Assembly (NCBI RefSeq): GCF_051020955.1
Contig: NW_027476113.1
Location: 682,001-746,000, forward strand
Reading direction: 5' to 3'
DNA: 64,000 nt
Source of the DNA: Megalopta genalis
Taxonomy: Eukaryota; Arthropoda; Insecta; Hymenoptera; Halictidae
The translations under genes were made by a program, and so were the position numbers. The notes beneath the pieces are model-generated. The model was not told the DNA's origin, did no database searches, and saw only the letters and a list, made by a program, of their open reading frames with translations. Positions 1-14,564 of this stretch are shown here, piece after piece (position 1 is the first letter of the stretch; every line of letters begins with the position of its first letter).

Positions 1-580
1 GTACAAATGAACAAATGAACAAATGAACAAATGAACAAATGAACAAATGAACAAATGAACAAATGAACAAATGAACAAATGATCAAATGAACAAATGAAC
101 AAATGAACAAATGAACAAATGAACAAATGAACAAATGAACAAATGAACAAATGAACAAATAACCAAATGAACATATAACCAAATGAACAAATGAACAAAT
201 AACCAAATGAACATATAACCAAATGAACAAATGAACAAACGAACAAATGAACAAACGAACAAATGAACAAACGAACAAATGAACAAATGAACAAATGAAC
301 AAATGAACAAATGAACAAATGAACAAATGAACAAACGAACAAATGAACAAACGAACAAATGAACAAACGAACAAATGAACAAATGAACAAATGTACAAAT
401 GAACAAATGAACAAATGAACAAATGAACAAATAACCAAATGAACAAATGAACAAACAAACAAATGAGCAAATGAACAAATGAGCGAATAGGCAAATGAAC
501 GAATGAACAAATGAGCGAAGAGACAATCGCACAAATGAAAAAATGAACAAATGAACAAATGAACAAATGAACAAATGAAC

Positions 581-684
581 AAATCAACAAATGAACAAAT
601 GGACAAATGGACAAATGGACAAATCAACAAATCAACAAATCAACAAATCAACAAATCAACAAATCAACAAATCAACAAATCAAC
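581..684. repeat. AAATCAAC / AAATGGAC block, copy 1 (3 GGAC, 8 TCAAC)
   Basis: One AAATCAAC unit, one AAATGAAC, three AAATGGAC, then eight AAATCAAC (621-684), ending at AAATGTAC. Each AAATCAAC puts a TGA on the - strand, so this block closes all three - strand frames and is one of the few real breaks in the otherwise open strand. Confidence 0.95.
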
Positions 685-2278
685 AAATGTACAAATGAAC
701 AATTGAACAAATGAACACATGAACAAATGAACAAATGAACAAATGAACACATGAACAAATTAACAAATGAACAAATGAACAAATGAACAAATGAACTAAC
801 GAACAAATGAACAAATGAACAAATGAACAAATGAGCGAATAGGCAAATGAAGGGATGAACAAATGAGCGAATAGACAATCGCACAAATGAACAAATGAAC
901 AAATGAACAAATGAACAAATGAACAAATGAACAAATGAGCAAAATGAGCAAAAGGAACAAATGAACAAACGAACAAATGAACAAACGAACAAATGAACAA
1001 ATGAACAAATGAACAAATGAACAAATGAACAAATGAACAAATGAACAAATGAACAAATGAACAAATGAACCAACGAACAAATGAACCAACGAACAAATGA
1101 ACAAATGAACAAATGAACAAATGAACAAATGAACAAATCAACAAATGACCAAATGAACAAATGAACAAATGAACAAATGATCAAATGAACAAATGAACAA
1201 ATGAACAAATGAACAAATGAACAAATGAACAAATAAACATATGAACAAATGAACAAATGAACAAATGAACAAATGAAGAAATACACAAGTGAACAAATGA
1301 ACAAGTGAACAAATAAACAAGTGAACAAATGAACAAACGAACATGTGAACAAGTGAACAAGTGAACAAATGAACAACTGAACAAATGAACAAATGAACAA
1401 ATGAACAAATGAACAAATTAACAAATGAACAAATGAACAAATGAACAAATGAACAAATGAACAAATGAACAAATGAACAAATGAACAAATGAACAAATGA
1501 ACAAATGAACAAATGAACAAATGAACAAATGAACAAATGATCAAATGAACAAATGAACAAACGAACAAACGAACAAATGAACAAATGTACAAATGAAAAA
1601 ATGAACAAATGAACAGATGAACAAATGAACAAATGAACAAATGAACAAATGAACAAATGAACAAATGAACAAATGAACAAATGAAGAAATGAAGAAATGA
1701 TGAAATGAACAAATGAACAAATGAACAAATGAACAAATGAACAAATGAACAAATGAACAAATGATCAAATGAACAAATGAACGAATGAACAAATTGGCGA
1801 ATAGACAATCGAACGAATGAACAAATGAACAAATGAACAACTGAACAAACGAACAAATGAACAAATGAACAAAAGAACAAATGAACAAATGAACAAATGA
1901 ACAAATGAACAAATGAACAAATGAACAAATGAACAAATGAAAAAATGAACAAATGAACAAATGAACAAATGAACAAATGAACAAATGAACAAATGAACGA
2001 ATGAACAAATGAACAAATGAACAAATGAACAAATGAACAAATGAACAAATGAACAAATGAACAAATGATCAAATGAACAAATGAACAAGTGAACAAATGA
2101 ACAAATGAACAAATGAACAAATGAACAAATGAACAAATGAACAAATGAACAAATGAACAAATGAACAAATGAACAAATGAACAAATGAACAAATGAACAA
2201 ATGAACAAATGAACAAATGAAGAAATGAACCAATAAACAAATGAACAAATGAACAAATGAACAAATGAACAAATGAAC

Positions 2279-2334
2279 AAACGAACAAACGAACAAACGA
2301 ACAAACGAACAAACGAACAAACGAACAAACGAAC
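2279..2334. repeat. Short CpG array, 7 x AAACGAAC
   Basis: Seven perfect AAACGAAC units. The counterpart at 7,703 has eight. Confidence 0.95.
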
Positions 2335-2614
2335 AAATGAACAAATGAACAAATGAACAAATGAACAAATGAACAAATGAACAAATGAACAAATGAACAA
2401 ATGAACAAAGGAACAAATGAACAAATGAACAAATGAACAAATGAACAAATGATCAAATGAACAAATGAACAAATGAACGAATGAACAAATGAACAAATGA
2501 ACGAATGAACAAATGAACAAATAACCAAATGAACAAATGAACAAATGAAGAAATGAACCAATAAACAAATGAACAAATGAACAAATGAACAAATGAACAA
2601 ACGAACAAATGAAC

Positions 2615-2702
2615 AAACGAACAAACGAACAAACGAACAAACGAACAAACGAACAAACGAACAAACGAACAAACGAACAAACGAACAAACGAACAAACGA
2701 AC
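2615..2702. repeat. Short CpG array, 11 x AAACGAAC
   Basis: Eleven perfect units, preceded by one AAACGAAC and one AAATGAAC. The counterpart at 8,063 has thirteen units. Confidence 0.95.
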
Positions 2703-3660
2703 AAATGAACAAATGAACAAATGAACAAATGAACAAATGAACAAACGAACAAATGAACAAACGAACAAATGAACAAATGAACAAATGAACAAATGAACAA
2801 ATGATCAAATGAACAAATGAACAAATGAACGAATGAACAAATGAACAAATGAACAAATGAACAAATGAACAAATGAACAAATGAACAAATGAACAAATGA
2901 TCAAATGAACAAATGAACAAATGAACAAATGAACAAATGAACAAATGAACAAATGAACAAATGAACAAATGAACAAATGAACAAATGAACAAATGAACAA
3001 ATGAACAAATGAACAAATGAACAAATGAACAAATGAACAACTGAACAAATGAACAAATGAACAACTGAACAAATAAACAAATGAACAAGTGAACAAATGA
3101 ACAAATGAACAAATAACGAAATGAACAAATGAACAAATAACCAAATGAACAAACGAACAAATGAATAAACGAACAAATGAACAAACGAACAAATGAACAA
3201 ATGAACAAATGAACAAATGAACAAATGAACAAATGAACAAATGAACAAATGAACAAAAGAACAAATGAACAAATGAACAAATGAACAAATGAACAAATGA
3301 ACAAATGAACAAATGAACAAATGATCAAATGAACAAACGAACAAACGAACAAACGAACAAACGAACAAATGAACAAACGAACAAACGAACAAATGTACAA
3401 CTGAAAAAATGAACAAATGAACAGATGAACAAATGAACAAATGATCAAATGAACAAATGAACAAATGAACAAATGAACAAATGAACAAATGAACAAATGA
3501 ACAAATGAACAAATGAACAAATGAACAAATGAACAAATGAACAAATTATCAAATGAACAAATGAACAAATGAACAAATTATCAAATGAACAAATGAACAA
3601 ATGAACAAATGAACAAATGAACAAATGAACAAATGATCAAATGAACAAATGAACGAATGA

Positions 3661-3695
3661 ACAAATTGGCGAATAGACAAACGAACGAATGAACA
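3661..3695. repeat. TTGGCG module, variant copy
   Basis: The module reads AAATTGGC-GAATAGAC-AATCGAAC-GAATGAAC in its common form. In this copy the third unit is AAACGAAC instead of AATCGAAC. Other copies in domain A start near 1,795, 4,505, 7,160, 9,923, 10,203, 11,172, 11,370, 15,872, 16,872, 19,346, 23,680, 23,961, 24,161, 25,384 and 26,570. The module is not seen after about 26,600. It shares the GCGAATAGACAA core with the AATCGCAC module found across domains A and B. Confidence 0.85.
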
Positions 3696-4286
3696 AATGA
3701 ACAAATGAACAACTGAACAAATGAACAAATGAACAAATGAACAAATGAACAAAAGAACAAATGAACAAATGAACAAATGAACAAATGAACAAATGAACAA
3801 ATGAACAAATGGACAAATGAACAAATGAACAAATGAACAAATGAACAAATGAACAAATGAACAAATGGACAAATGAACAAATGAACAAATGAACAAATGA
3901 ACAAATGAACAAATGAACAAATGAACAAATGATCAAATGGACAAATGAACAAATGAACAAATGAACAAATGAACAAATGAACAAATGAACAAATGAACAA
4001 ATGAACAAATGAACAAATGAACAAATGAACAAATGAACAAATGAACAAATGAACAAATGAACAAATGAACAAATGAACAAATGATCAAATGGACAAATGA
4101 ACAAATGAACAAATGAACAAATGAACAAATGAACAAATGAACAAATGAACAAATGAACAAATGATCAAATGAACAAATGAACAAATGAACAAATGAACAA
4201 ATGAACAAATGAACAAATGAACAAATGAACAAATGAACAACTGAACAAATGAACAAATGAACAAATGAACAAATGAACAAATGAAC

Positions 4287-4318
4287 AAATGAAGAAATGA
4301 AGAAATGAAGAAATGAAG
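4287..4318. repeat. 4 x AAATGAAG
   Basis: Four AAATGAAG units (final C to G) inside AAATGAAC sequence. First of a family of such arrays, nearly all of which lie in 4.2-26.4 kb. Confidence 0.95.
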
Positions 4319-4859
4319 AAATGAACAAATGAACAAATGAACAAATGAACAAATGAACAAATGAACAAATGAACAAATGAACAAATGAACAAATGAACAA
4401 ATGAACAAATGATCAAATGAACAAATGAACAAATGAACAAATGAACAAATGAACAAATGAACAAATGAACAAATGATCAAATGAACAAATGAACGAATGA
4501 ACAAATTGGCGAATAGACAATCGAACGAATGAACAAATGAACAAATGAACAACTGAACAAACGAACAAATGAACAAATGAACAAATGAACAAATGAACAA
4601 ATGAACAAATGAACAAAAGAACAAATGAACAAATGAACAAATGAACAAATGAACAAATGAACAAATGAACAAATGAACAAATGAACAAATGAACAAATGA
4701 ACAAATGAACAAATGAACAAATGAACAAATGAACAAATGGACAAATGAACAAATGAACAAATGAACAAATGAACAAATGAACAAATGAACAAATGAACAA
4801 ATGAACAAATGAACAAATGAACAAATGAACAAATGAAGAAATGAACAAATGAACAAATG

Positions 4860-5320
4860 ATCAAATGAACAAATGAACAAATGAACAAATGAACGAATGA
4901 ACAAATGAACAAACGAACAAATGAACAAATGAACAGATGAGCGAATAGGCAAATGAACGAATGAACAGATGAGCGAATAGACAATCGCACAAATGAACAA
5001 ATGAACAAATGAGCAATATGAGCACAATGAACAAATGTACAAATGAACGAATGAACAAATAAGCGAATAGACAATCGCACAAATGAGCAATATGAGCAAA
5101 ATGAACAAATGAAAGAATGAAAAAATGAGCGAATGAACAAATGAGCGAATAGACAATCGCACAAATGAACAAATGAACAAATGAACAAATGAGCAATATG
5201 AGCAAAATGAACAAATGAACAAATGAACAAATGAACGAATGAACAAATGAGCGAATGAACAAATGAGCGAATAGACAATCGCACAAATGAACAAATGAAC
5301 AAATGAACAAATGAACAAAT
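4860..5320. repeat. Mosaic module with three phase-shift sites
   Basis: A dense cluster of the most diverged units: GAGCGAATAGGC, four GAATAGACAATCGCAC cores (near 4,983, 5,070, 5,153 and 5,276), three 9-bp phase shifts of the GAGCAATATGAGC type (near 5,008, 5,080 and 5,188), one reading CACAATG in place of CAAAATG, and a GAAAGAATGAAAAAATGAGCG segment. The same order recurs at 17,430-17,900 (offset about 12,578 bp). It contains no open frame of its own beyond those of the satellite. Confidence 0.9.
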
Positions 5321-5948
5321 GTACAAATGAACAAATGAACAAATGAACAAATGAACAAATGAACAAATGAACAAATGAACAAATGAACAAATGAACAAAT
5401 GAACAAATGATCAAATGAACAAATGAACAAATGAACAAATGAACAAATGAACAAATGAACAAATGAACAAATGAACAAATGAACAAATAACCAAATGAAC
5501 ATATAACCAAATGAACAAATGAACAAATAACCAAATGAACATATAACCAAATGAACAAATGAACAAACGAACAAATGAACAAACGAACAAATGAACAAAC
5601 GAACAAATGAACAAATGAACAAATGAACAAATGAACAAATGAACAAATGAACAAATGAACAAACGAACAAATGAACAAACGAACAAATGAACAAACGAAC
5701 AAATGAACAAATGAACAAATGTACAAATGAACAAATGAACAAATGAACAAATGAACAAATGAACAAATGAACAAATGAACAAATGAACAAATGAACAAAT
5801 AACCAAATGAACAAATGAACAAACAAACAAATGAGCAAATGAACAAATGAGCGAATAGGCAAATGAACGAATGAACAAATGAGCGAAGAGACAATCGCAC
5901 AAATGAAAAAATGAACAAATGAACAAATGAACAAATGAACAAATGAAC

Positions 5949-6036
5949 AAATCAACAAATGAACAAATGGACAAATGGACAAATGGACAAATCAACAAAT
6001 CAACAAATCAACAAATCAACAAATCAACAAATCAAC
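5949..6036. repeat. AAATCAAC / AAATGGAC block, copy 2 (3 GGAC, 6 TCAAC)
   Basis: Same layout as the block at 581, with three AAATGGAC units and six AAATCAAC units (5,989-6,036). The unit counts match the copy at 18,087, not the nearer copy at 13,403. Confidence 0.95.
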
Positions 6037-7702
6037 AAATGTACAAATGAACAATTGAACAAATGAACACATGAACAAATGAACAAATGAACAAATGAAC
6101 ACATGAACAAATTAACAAATGAACAAATGAACAAATGAACAAATGAACTAACGAACAAATGAACAAATGAACAAATGAACAAATGAGCGAATAGGCAAAT
6201 GAAGGGATGAACAAATGAGCGAATAGACAATCGCACAAATGAACAAATGAACAAATGAACAAATGAACAAATGAACAAATGAACAAATGAACAAATGAGC
6301 AAAATGAGCAAAAGGAACAAATGAACAAACGAACAAATGAACAAACGAACAAATGAACAAATGAACAAATGAACAAATGAACAAATGAACAAATGAACAA
6401 ATGAACAAATGAACAAATGAACAAATGAACCAACGAACAAATGAACCAACGAACAAATGAACAAATGAACAAATGAACAAATGAACAAATGAACAAATCA
6501 ACAAATGACCAAATGAACAAATGAACAAATGAACAAATGATCAAATGAACAAATGAACAAATGAACAAATGAACAAATGAACAAATGAACAAATAAACAT
6601 ATGAACAAATGAACAAATGAACAAATGAACAAATGAAGAAATACACAAGTGAACAAATGAACAAGTGAACAAATAAACAAGTGAACAAATGAACAAACGA
6701 ACATGTGAACAAGTGAACAAGTGAACAAATGAACAACTGAACAAATGAACAAATGAACAAATGAACAAATGAACAAATTAACAAATGAACAAATGAACAA
6801 ATGAACAAATGAACAAATGAACAAATGAACAAATGAACAAATGAACAAATAAACAAATGAACAAATGAACAAATGAACAAATGAACAAATGAACAAATGA
6901 TCAAATGAACAAATGAACAAACGAACAAACGAACAAATGAACAAATGTACAAATGAAAAAATGAACAAATGAACAGATGAACAAATGAACAAATGAACAA
7001 ATGAACAAATGAACAAATGAACAAATGAACAAATGAACAAATGAACAAATGAAGAAATGAAGAAATGATGAAATGAACAAATGAACAAATGAACAAATGA
7101 ACAAATGAACAAATGAACAAATGAACAAATGATCAAATGAACAAATGAACGAATGAACAAATTGGCGAATAGACAATCGAACGAATGAACAAATGAACAA
7201 ATGAACAACTGAACAAACGAACAAATGAACAAATGAACAAAAGAACAAAAGAACAAATGAACAAATGAACAAATGAACAAATGAACAAATGAACAAATGA
7301 ACAAATGAACAAATGAAAAAATGAACAAATGAACAAATGAACAAATGAACAAATGAACAAATGAACAAATGAACAAATGAACGAATGAACAAATGAACAA
7401 ATGAACAAATGAACAAATGAACAAATGAACAAATGAACAAATGAACAAATGATCAAATGAACAAATGAACAAGTGAACAAATGAACAAATGAACAAATGA
7501 ACAAATGAACAAATGAACAAATGAACAAATGAACAAATGAACAAATGAACAAATGAACAAATGAACAAATGAACAAATGAACAAATGAACAAATGAACAA
7601 ATGAACAAATGAACAAATGAACAAATGAACAAATGAACAAATGAACAAATGAAGAAATGAACCAATAAACAAATGAACAAATGAACAAATGAACAAATGA
7701 AC

Positions 7703-7766
7703 AAACGAACAAACGAACAAACGAACAAACGAACAAACGAACAAACGAACAAACGAACAAACGAAC
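7703..7766. repeat. Short CpG array, 8 x AAACGAAC
   Basis: Counterpart of the seven-unit array at 2,279; one unit longer, in otherwise colinear sequence. Confidence 0.95.
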
Positions 7767-8062
7767 AAATGAACAAACGAACAAATGAACAAATGAACAA
7801 ATGAACAAATGAACAAATGAACAAATGAACAAATGAACAAAGGAACAAATGAACAAATGAACAAATGAACAAATGAACAAATGATCAAATGAACAAATGA
7901 ACAAATGAACGAATGAACAAATGAACAAATGAACGAATGAACAAATGAACAAATAACCAAATGAACAAATGAACAAATGAAGAAATGAACCAATAAACAA
8001 ATGAACAAATGAACAAATGAACAAATGAACAAACGAACAAATGAACAAACGAACAAATGAAC

Positions 8063-8166
8063 AAACGAACAAACGAACAAACGAACAAACGAACAAACGA
8101 ACAAACGAACAAACGAACAAACGAACAAACGAACAAACGAACAAACGAACAAACGAACAAACGAAC
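8063..8166. repeat. Short CpG array, 13 x AAACGAAC
   Basis: Counterpart of the eleven-unit array at 2,615; two units longer. Confidence 0.95.
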
Positions 8167-8982
8167 AAATGAACAAACGAACAAATGAACAAATGAACAA
8201 ACGAACAAATGAACAAATGAACAAATGAACAAATGAACAAATGATCAAATGAACAAATGAACAAATGAACGAATGAACAAATGAACAAATGAACAAATGA
8301 ACAAATGAACAAATGAACAAATGAACAAATGAACAAATGATCAAATGAACAAATGAACAAATGAACAAATGAACAAATGAACAAATGAACAAATGAACAA
8401 ATGAACAAATGAACAAATGAACAAATGAACAAATGAACAAATGAACAAATGAACAAATGAACAAATGAACAAATGAACAAATGAACAACTGAACAAATGA
8501 ACAAATGAACAACTGAACAAATAAACAAATGAACAAGTGAACAAATGAACAAATGAACAAATAACGAAATGAACAAATGAACAAATAACCAAATGAACAA
8601 ACGAACAAATGAATAAACGAACAAATGAACAAACGAACAAATGAACAAATGAACAAATGAACAAATGAACAAATGAACAAATGAACAAATGAACAAATGA
8701 ACAAATGAACAAATGAACCAATGAACAAGTGAACAAATGAACAAATGAACAAATGAACAAATGAACAAATGAACAAATGAACAAATGAACAAATGAACAA
8801 ATGAACAAATGAACAAATGAACAAATGAACAAATGAACAAATGAGCAAATGAACAAGTGAACAGGTGAACAAATGAACAAACGAACAAACGAACAAACGA
8901 ACAAAGGAACAAATGAACAAATGATCAAATGAACAAATGAACAAATGAACAAATGAACAAATGAACAAATGAACAAATGAAC

Positions 8983-9038
8983 AAATGAAGAAATGAAGAA
9001 ATGAAGAAATGAAGAAATGAAGAAATGAAGAAATGAAG
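8983..9038. repeat. 7 x AAATGAAG
   Basis: Seven perfect units, followed after about 145 bp of AAATGAAC by a six-unit array. Confidence 0.95.
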
Positions 9039-9182
9039 AAATGAACAAATGAACAAATGAACAAATGAACAAATGAACAAATGAACAAATGAACAAATGA
9101 ACAAATGAACAAATGAACAAATGAACAAATGAACAAATGAACAAATGAACAAATGAACAAATGAACAAATGAACAAATGAAC

Positions 9183-9230
9183 AAATGAAGAAATGAAGAA
9201 ATGAAGAAATGAAGAAATGAAGAAATGAAG
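9183..9230. repeat. 6 x AAATGAAG
   Basis: Six perfect units; paired with the array at 8,983, starting 200 bp after it. Confidence 0.95.
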
Positions 9231-10000
9231 AAATGAACAAATGAACAAATGAACAAATGAACAAATGAACAAATGAACAAATGAACAAATGAACAAATGA
9301 ACAAATGAACAAATGAACAAATGAACAAATGAACAAATGAACAAATGAGCAAAATGAGCAAAAGGAACAAATGAACAAATGAACAAATGAACAAATGAAC
9401 AAATGAACAAATGAACAAATGAACAAATGAACAAATGGACAAATGAACAAATGAACAAATGAACAAATGAACAAATGAACAAATGATCAAATGGACAAAT
9501 GAACAAATGAACAAATGAACAAATGAACAAATGAACAAATGAACAAATGAACAAATGAACAAATGAACAAATGAACAAATGAACAAATGAACAAATGAAC
9601 AAATGAACAAATGAACAAATGAACAAATGATCAAATGAACAAATGAAAAAATGAACAAATGAACAGATGAACAAATGAACAAATGAACAAATGAAGAAAT
9701 GAAGAAATGAACAAATGAACAAATGAAGAAATGAACAAATGAACAAATGAACAAATGAACAAATGAACAAATGAACAAATGAACAAATGAACAAATGAAC
9801 AAATGAACAAATGAACAAATGAACAAATGAACAAATGATCAAATGAACAAATGAACAAATGAACAAATGAACAAATGAACAAATGAACAAATGATCAAAT
9901 GAACAAATGAACGAATGAACAAATTGGCGAATAGACAATCGAACGAATGAACAAATGAACAAATGAACAACTGAACAAATGAACAAATGAACAAATGAAC

Positions 10001-10032
10001 AAATGAAGAAATGAAGAAATGAAGAAATGAAG
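10001..10032. repeat. 4 x AAATGAAG
   Basis: Four units just downstream of a TTGGCG module and an AACTGAAC unit. The similar arrangement at 23,759 has five units. Confidence 0.94.
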
Positions 10033-13000
10033 AAATGAACAAATGAACAAATGAACAAATGAACAAATGAACAAATGAACAAATGAACAAATGAACAAAT
10101 GATCAAATGAACAAATGAACAAATGAACATATGAACAAATGAACAAATGAACAAATGAACAAATGAACAAATGATCAAATGAACAAATGAACGAATGAAC
10201 AAATTGGCGAATAGACAATCGAACGAATGAACAAATGAACAAACGAACAAATGAACAAATGAACAAATGAACAAATGAACAAAAGAACAAATGAACAAAT
10301 GAACAAATGAACAAATGAACAAATGAACAAATGAACAACTGAACAAATGAACAAATGAACAAGTGAACAAATGAACAAATGAACAAATAACGAAATGAAC
10401 AAATGAACAAATAACCAAATGAACATATAACCAAATGAACAAATGAACAAATAACCAAATGAACATATAACCAAATGAACAAATGAACAAACGAACAAAT
10501 GAACAAACGAACAAATGAACAAACGAACAAATGAACAAATGAACAAATGAACAAATGAACAAATGAACAAATGAACAAATGAGCAAATGAACAAATGAAC
10601 AAACGAACAAATGAACAAACGAACAAATGAACAAACGAACAAATGAACAAATGAACAAATGAACAAATGAACAAATGAACAAATGAACAAATGAACAAAT
10701 GAACAAATGAACAAATGAACATATGAACAAATGAACAAATGAACAAATGAACAAATGAAGAAATACAGAAGTGAACAAATGAACAAGTGAACAAATGAAC
10801 AAATGAAGAAATACAGAAGTGAACAAATGAACAAGTGAACAAATGAACAAATGAACAAGTGAACAAATGAACAAGTGAACAAGTGAACAAATGAACAACT
10901 GAACAAATGAACAAATGAACAAATGTACAAATGAACAAATGAACAAATGAACAAATGAACAAATGAACAAATGAACAAATGAACAAATAACCAAATGAAC
11001 AAATGAACAAACAAACAAATGAGCAAATGAACAAATGAGCGAATAGGCAAATGAACGAATGAACAAATGAGCGAAGAGACAATCGCACAAATGAAAAAAT
11101 GAACAAATGAACAAATGAACAAATGAACAAATGAACAAATGAACAAATGATCAAATGAACAAATGAACGAATGAACAAATTGGCGAATAGACAATCGAAC
11201 GAATGAACAAATGAACAAATGAACAAATGAACAAATGAACAAATGAACAAATGAAGAAATGAAGAAATGATGAAATGAACAAATGAACAAATGAACAAAT
11301 GAACAAATGAACAAATGAACAAATGAACAAATGAACAAATGATCAAATGAACAAATGAACGAATGAACAAATTGGCGAATAGACAATCGAACGAATGAAC
11401 AAATGAACAAATGAACAACTGAACAAACGAACAAATGAACAAATGAACAAAAGAACAAATGAACAAATGAACAAATGAACAAATGAACAAATGAACAAAT
11501 GAACAAATGAACAAATGAACAAATGAACAAATGAACAAATGAACAAATGAACAAATGAACAAATGAACAAATGAACAAATGAACAAATGAACAAATGAAC
11601 AAATGAACAAATGAACAAATGAACAAATGAACAAATGAACAAATGAACAAATGAACAAATGAACAAATGAACAAATGAACAAATGAACAAATGAACAAAT
11701 GGACAAATGAACAAATGAACAAATGAACAAATGAACAAATGAACAAATGATCAAATGGACAAATGAACAAATGAACAAAAGAACAAATGAACAAACGAAC
11801 AAATGAACAAATGAACAAATGAACAAATGAACAAATGAACAAATGAACAAATGAACAAATGAACAAATGAACAAATGAACAAATGAACAAATGAACAAAT
11901 GAACAAATGAACAAATGAACAAATGAACAAATGAACAAATGAACAAATAAACATATGAACAAATGAACAAACGAACAAATGAACAAATGAACAAATGAGC
12001 GAATAGGCAAATGAACGGATGAACAAATGAGCGAATAGACAATCGCACAAATGAACAAGTGAACAAATGAACAAATGAACAAATGAACAAATGAACAAAC
12101 GAACAAACGAACAAACGAACAAATGAACAAATGAACAAATGAAAAAATGAACAAATGAACAAATGAACAAATGAACAAATGAACAAATGAACAAATGAAC
12201 AAATGAACAAATGAACAAATGAACAAATGAACAAATGAGCAAAATGAGCAAAAGGAACAAATGAACAAATGAACAAATGAACAAATGAACAAATGAACAA
12301 ATGAACAAATGAACAAATGTACAAATGAACAAATGAACAAATGGACAAATGAACAAATGGACAAATGAACAAATGAACAAATGAACAAATGAACAAATGA
12401 ACAAATGAACGAATGAACAAATGAGCGAATGAACAAATGAGCGAATAGACAATCGCACAAATGAACAAATGAACAAATGAACAACTGAACAAATGAACAA
12501 ATGAACAAATGAACAACTGAACAAATGAACAAATGAACAAGTGAACAAATGAACGAATGAACAAATGAGCGAATGAACAAATGAGCGAATAGACAATCGC
12601 ACAAATGAACAAATGAACAAATGAACAACTGAACAAATGAACAAATGAACAAATGAACAACTGAACAAATGAACAAATGAACAAGTGAACAAATGAACAA
12701 ATGAACAAATAACGAAATGAACAAATGAACAAATAACCAAATGAACATATAACCAAATGAACAAATGAACAAATAACCAAATGAACATATAACCAAATGA
12801 ACAAATGAACAAACGAACAAATGAACAAACGAACAAATGAACAAACGAACAAATGAACAAATGAACAAATGAACAAATGAACAAATGAACAAATGAACAA
12901 ATGAACAAACGAACAAATGAACAAACGAACAAATGAACAAACGAACAAATGAACAAATGAACAAATGAACAAATGAACAAATGAACAAATGAACAAATGA

Positions 13001-13402
13001 ACAAATGAACAAATGAACAAATGAACAAATGAACATATGAACAAATGAACAAATGAACAAATGAACAAATGAAGAAATACAGAAGTGAACAAATGAACAA
13101 GTGAACAAATGAACAAATGAACAAGTGAACAAATGAACAAGTGAACAAGTGAACAAATGAACAACTGAACAAATGAACAAATGAACAAATGTACAAATGA
13201 ACAAATGAACAAATGAACAAATGAACAAATGAACAAATGAACAAATGAACAAATGAACAAATGAACAAATAACCAAATGAACAAATGAACAAACAAACAA
13301 ATGAGCGAATAGGCAAATGAACGAATGAACAAATGAGCGAAGAGACAATCGCACAAATGAAAAAATGAACAAATGAACAAATGAACAAATGAACAAATGA
13401 AC

Positions 13403-13474
13403 AAATCAACAAATGAACAAATGGACAAATGGACAAATCAACAAATCAACAAATCAACAAATCAACAAATCAAC
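13403..13474. repeat. AAATCAAC / AAATGGAC block, copy 3 (2 GGAC, 5 TCAAC)
   Basis: Two AAATGGAC units and five AAATCAAC units (13,435-13,474), followed by AAATGTAC. The counts are identical to the block at 21,243, in line with the 7.8 kb duplication. Confidence 0.95.
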
Positions 13475-14492
13475 AAATGTACAAATGAACAATTGAACAA
13501 ATGAACACATGAACAAATGAACAAATGAACAAATGAACACATGAACAAATTAACAAATGAACAAATGAACAAATGAACAAATGAACAAACGAACAAATGA
13601 ACAAATGAACAAACGAACAAATGAACAAATGAACAAATGAACAAATGAGCGAATAGGCAAATGAAGGGATGAACAAATGAGCGAATAGACAATCGCACAA
13701 ATGAACAAATGAACAAATGAACAAATGAACAAATGAGCAAAATGAGCAAAAGGAACAAATGAACAAACGAACAAATGAACAAACGAACAAATGAACAAAT
13801 GAACAAATGAACAAATGAACAAATGAACAAATGAAAAAATGAACCAACGAACAAATGAACAAATGAACAATTGAACAAATGAACAAATGAACAAATGAAC
13901 AAATGAACAAATGACCAAATGAACAAATGAACAAATGAACAAATGATCAAATGAACAAATGAACAAATGAACAAATGAACAAATGAACAAATGAACAAAT
14001 AAACATATGAACAAATGAACAAATGAACAAATGAACAAATGAAGAAATACACAAGTGATCAAATGAACAAGTGAACAAATGAACAAGTGAACAAATCAAC
14101 AAACGAACATGTGAACAAATGAACAAGTGAACAAATGAACAACTGAACAAATGAACAAATGAACAAATGAACAAATGAACAAATGAACAAATGAACAAAT
14201 GAACAAATGAACAAAAGAACAAATGAACAAATGAACAAATGAACAAATGAACAAATGAACAAATGAACAAATGAACAAATGATCAAATGAACAAATGAAC
14301 AAACGAACAAACGAACAAACGAACAAATGAACAAACGAACAAATGAACAAATGTACAAATGAAAAAATGAACAAATGAACAGATGAACAAATGAACAAAT
14401 AAACAAATGAACAAATGAACAAATGAACAAATGAACAAATGAACAAATGAACAAATGAACAAATGAACAAATGAACAAATGAACAAATGAAC

Positions 14493-14564
14493 AAATGAAG
14501 AAATGAAGAAATGAAGAAATGAAGAAATGAAGAAATGAAGAAATGAAGAAATGAAGAAATGAAG
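14493..14564. repeat. 9 x AAATGAAG
   Basis: Nine perfect units. The sister array at 22,349 has six. It is followed by 32 uninterrupted AAATGAAC units. Confidence 0.95.

Larger units (their letters stand above)
1..3250. repeat. HOR copy A1 (partial; window starts inside it)
   Basis: This segment matches 5,321-8,690. Shared landmarks in order are GTAC (1 and 5,321), GATC (81 and 5,409), AAATGAACAATTGAAC (about 697 and 6,049), the phase-shift module (933 and 6,293), GATC (1,179 and 6,539), the AAATGATG unit (about 1,695 and 7,055), the TTGGCG module (about 1,795 and 7,162), two CpG arrays (2,279 and 7,703; 2,615 and 8,063) and the AAATAACG/AAATAACC cluster (about 3,113 and 8,553). The offset drifts from 5,320 to 5,440 bp, always by whole octamers. 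Similarity is lost near 3,250, where this copy has AAAAGAAC and the other has AAATGAACC. Confidence 0.9.
5321..8690. repeat. HOR copy A2
   Basis: This is the second copy of 1-3,250, with the same order of rare variants. Against the first copy the AAATCAAC block is shorter (six units against eight), and the two CpG arrays are one and two units longer (8 against 7; 13 against 11). The remaining length differences are also multiples of 8 bp. After about 8,690 it runs into different material: AAATGAACC, AAGTGAACAGG and two AAATGAAG arrays. Confidence 0.9.
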
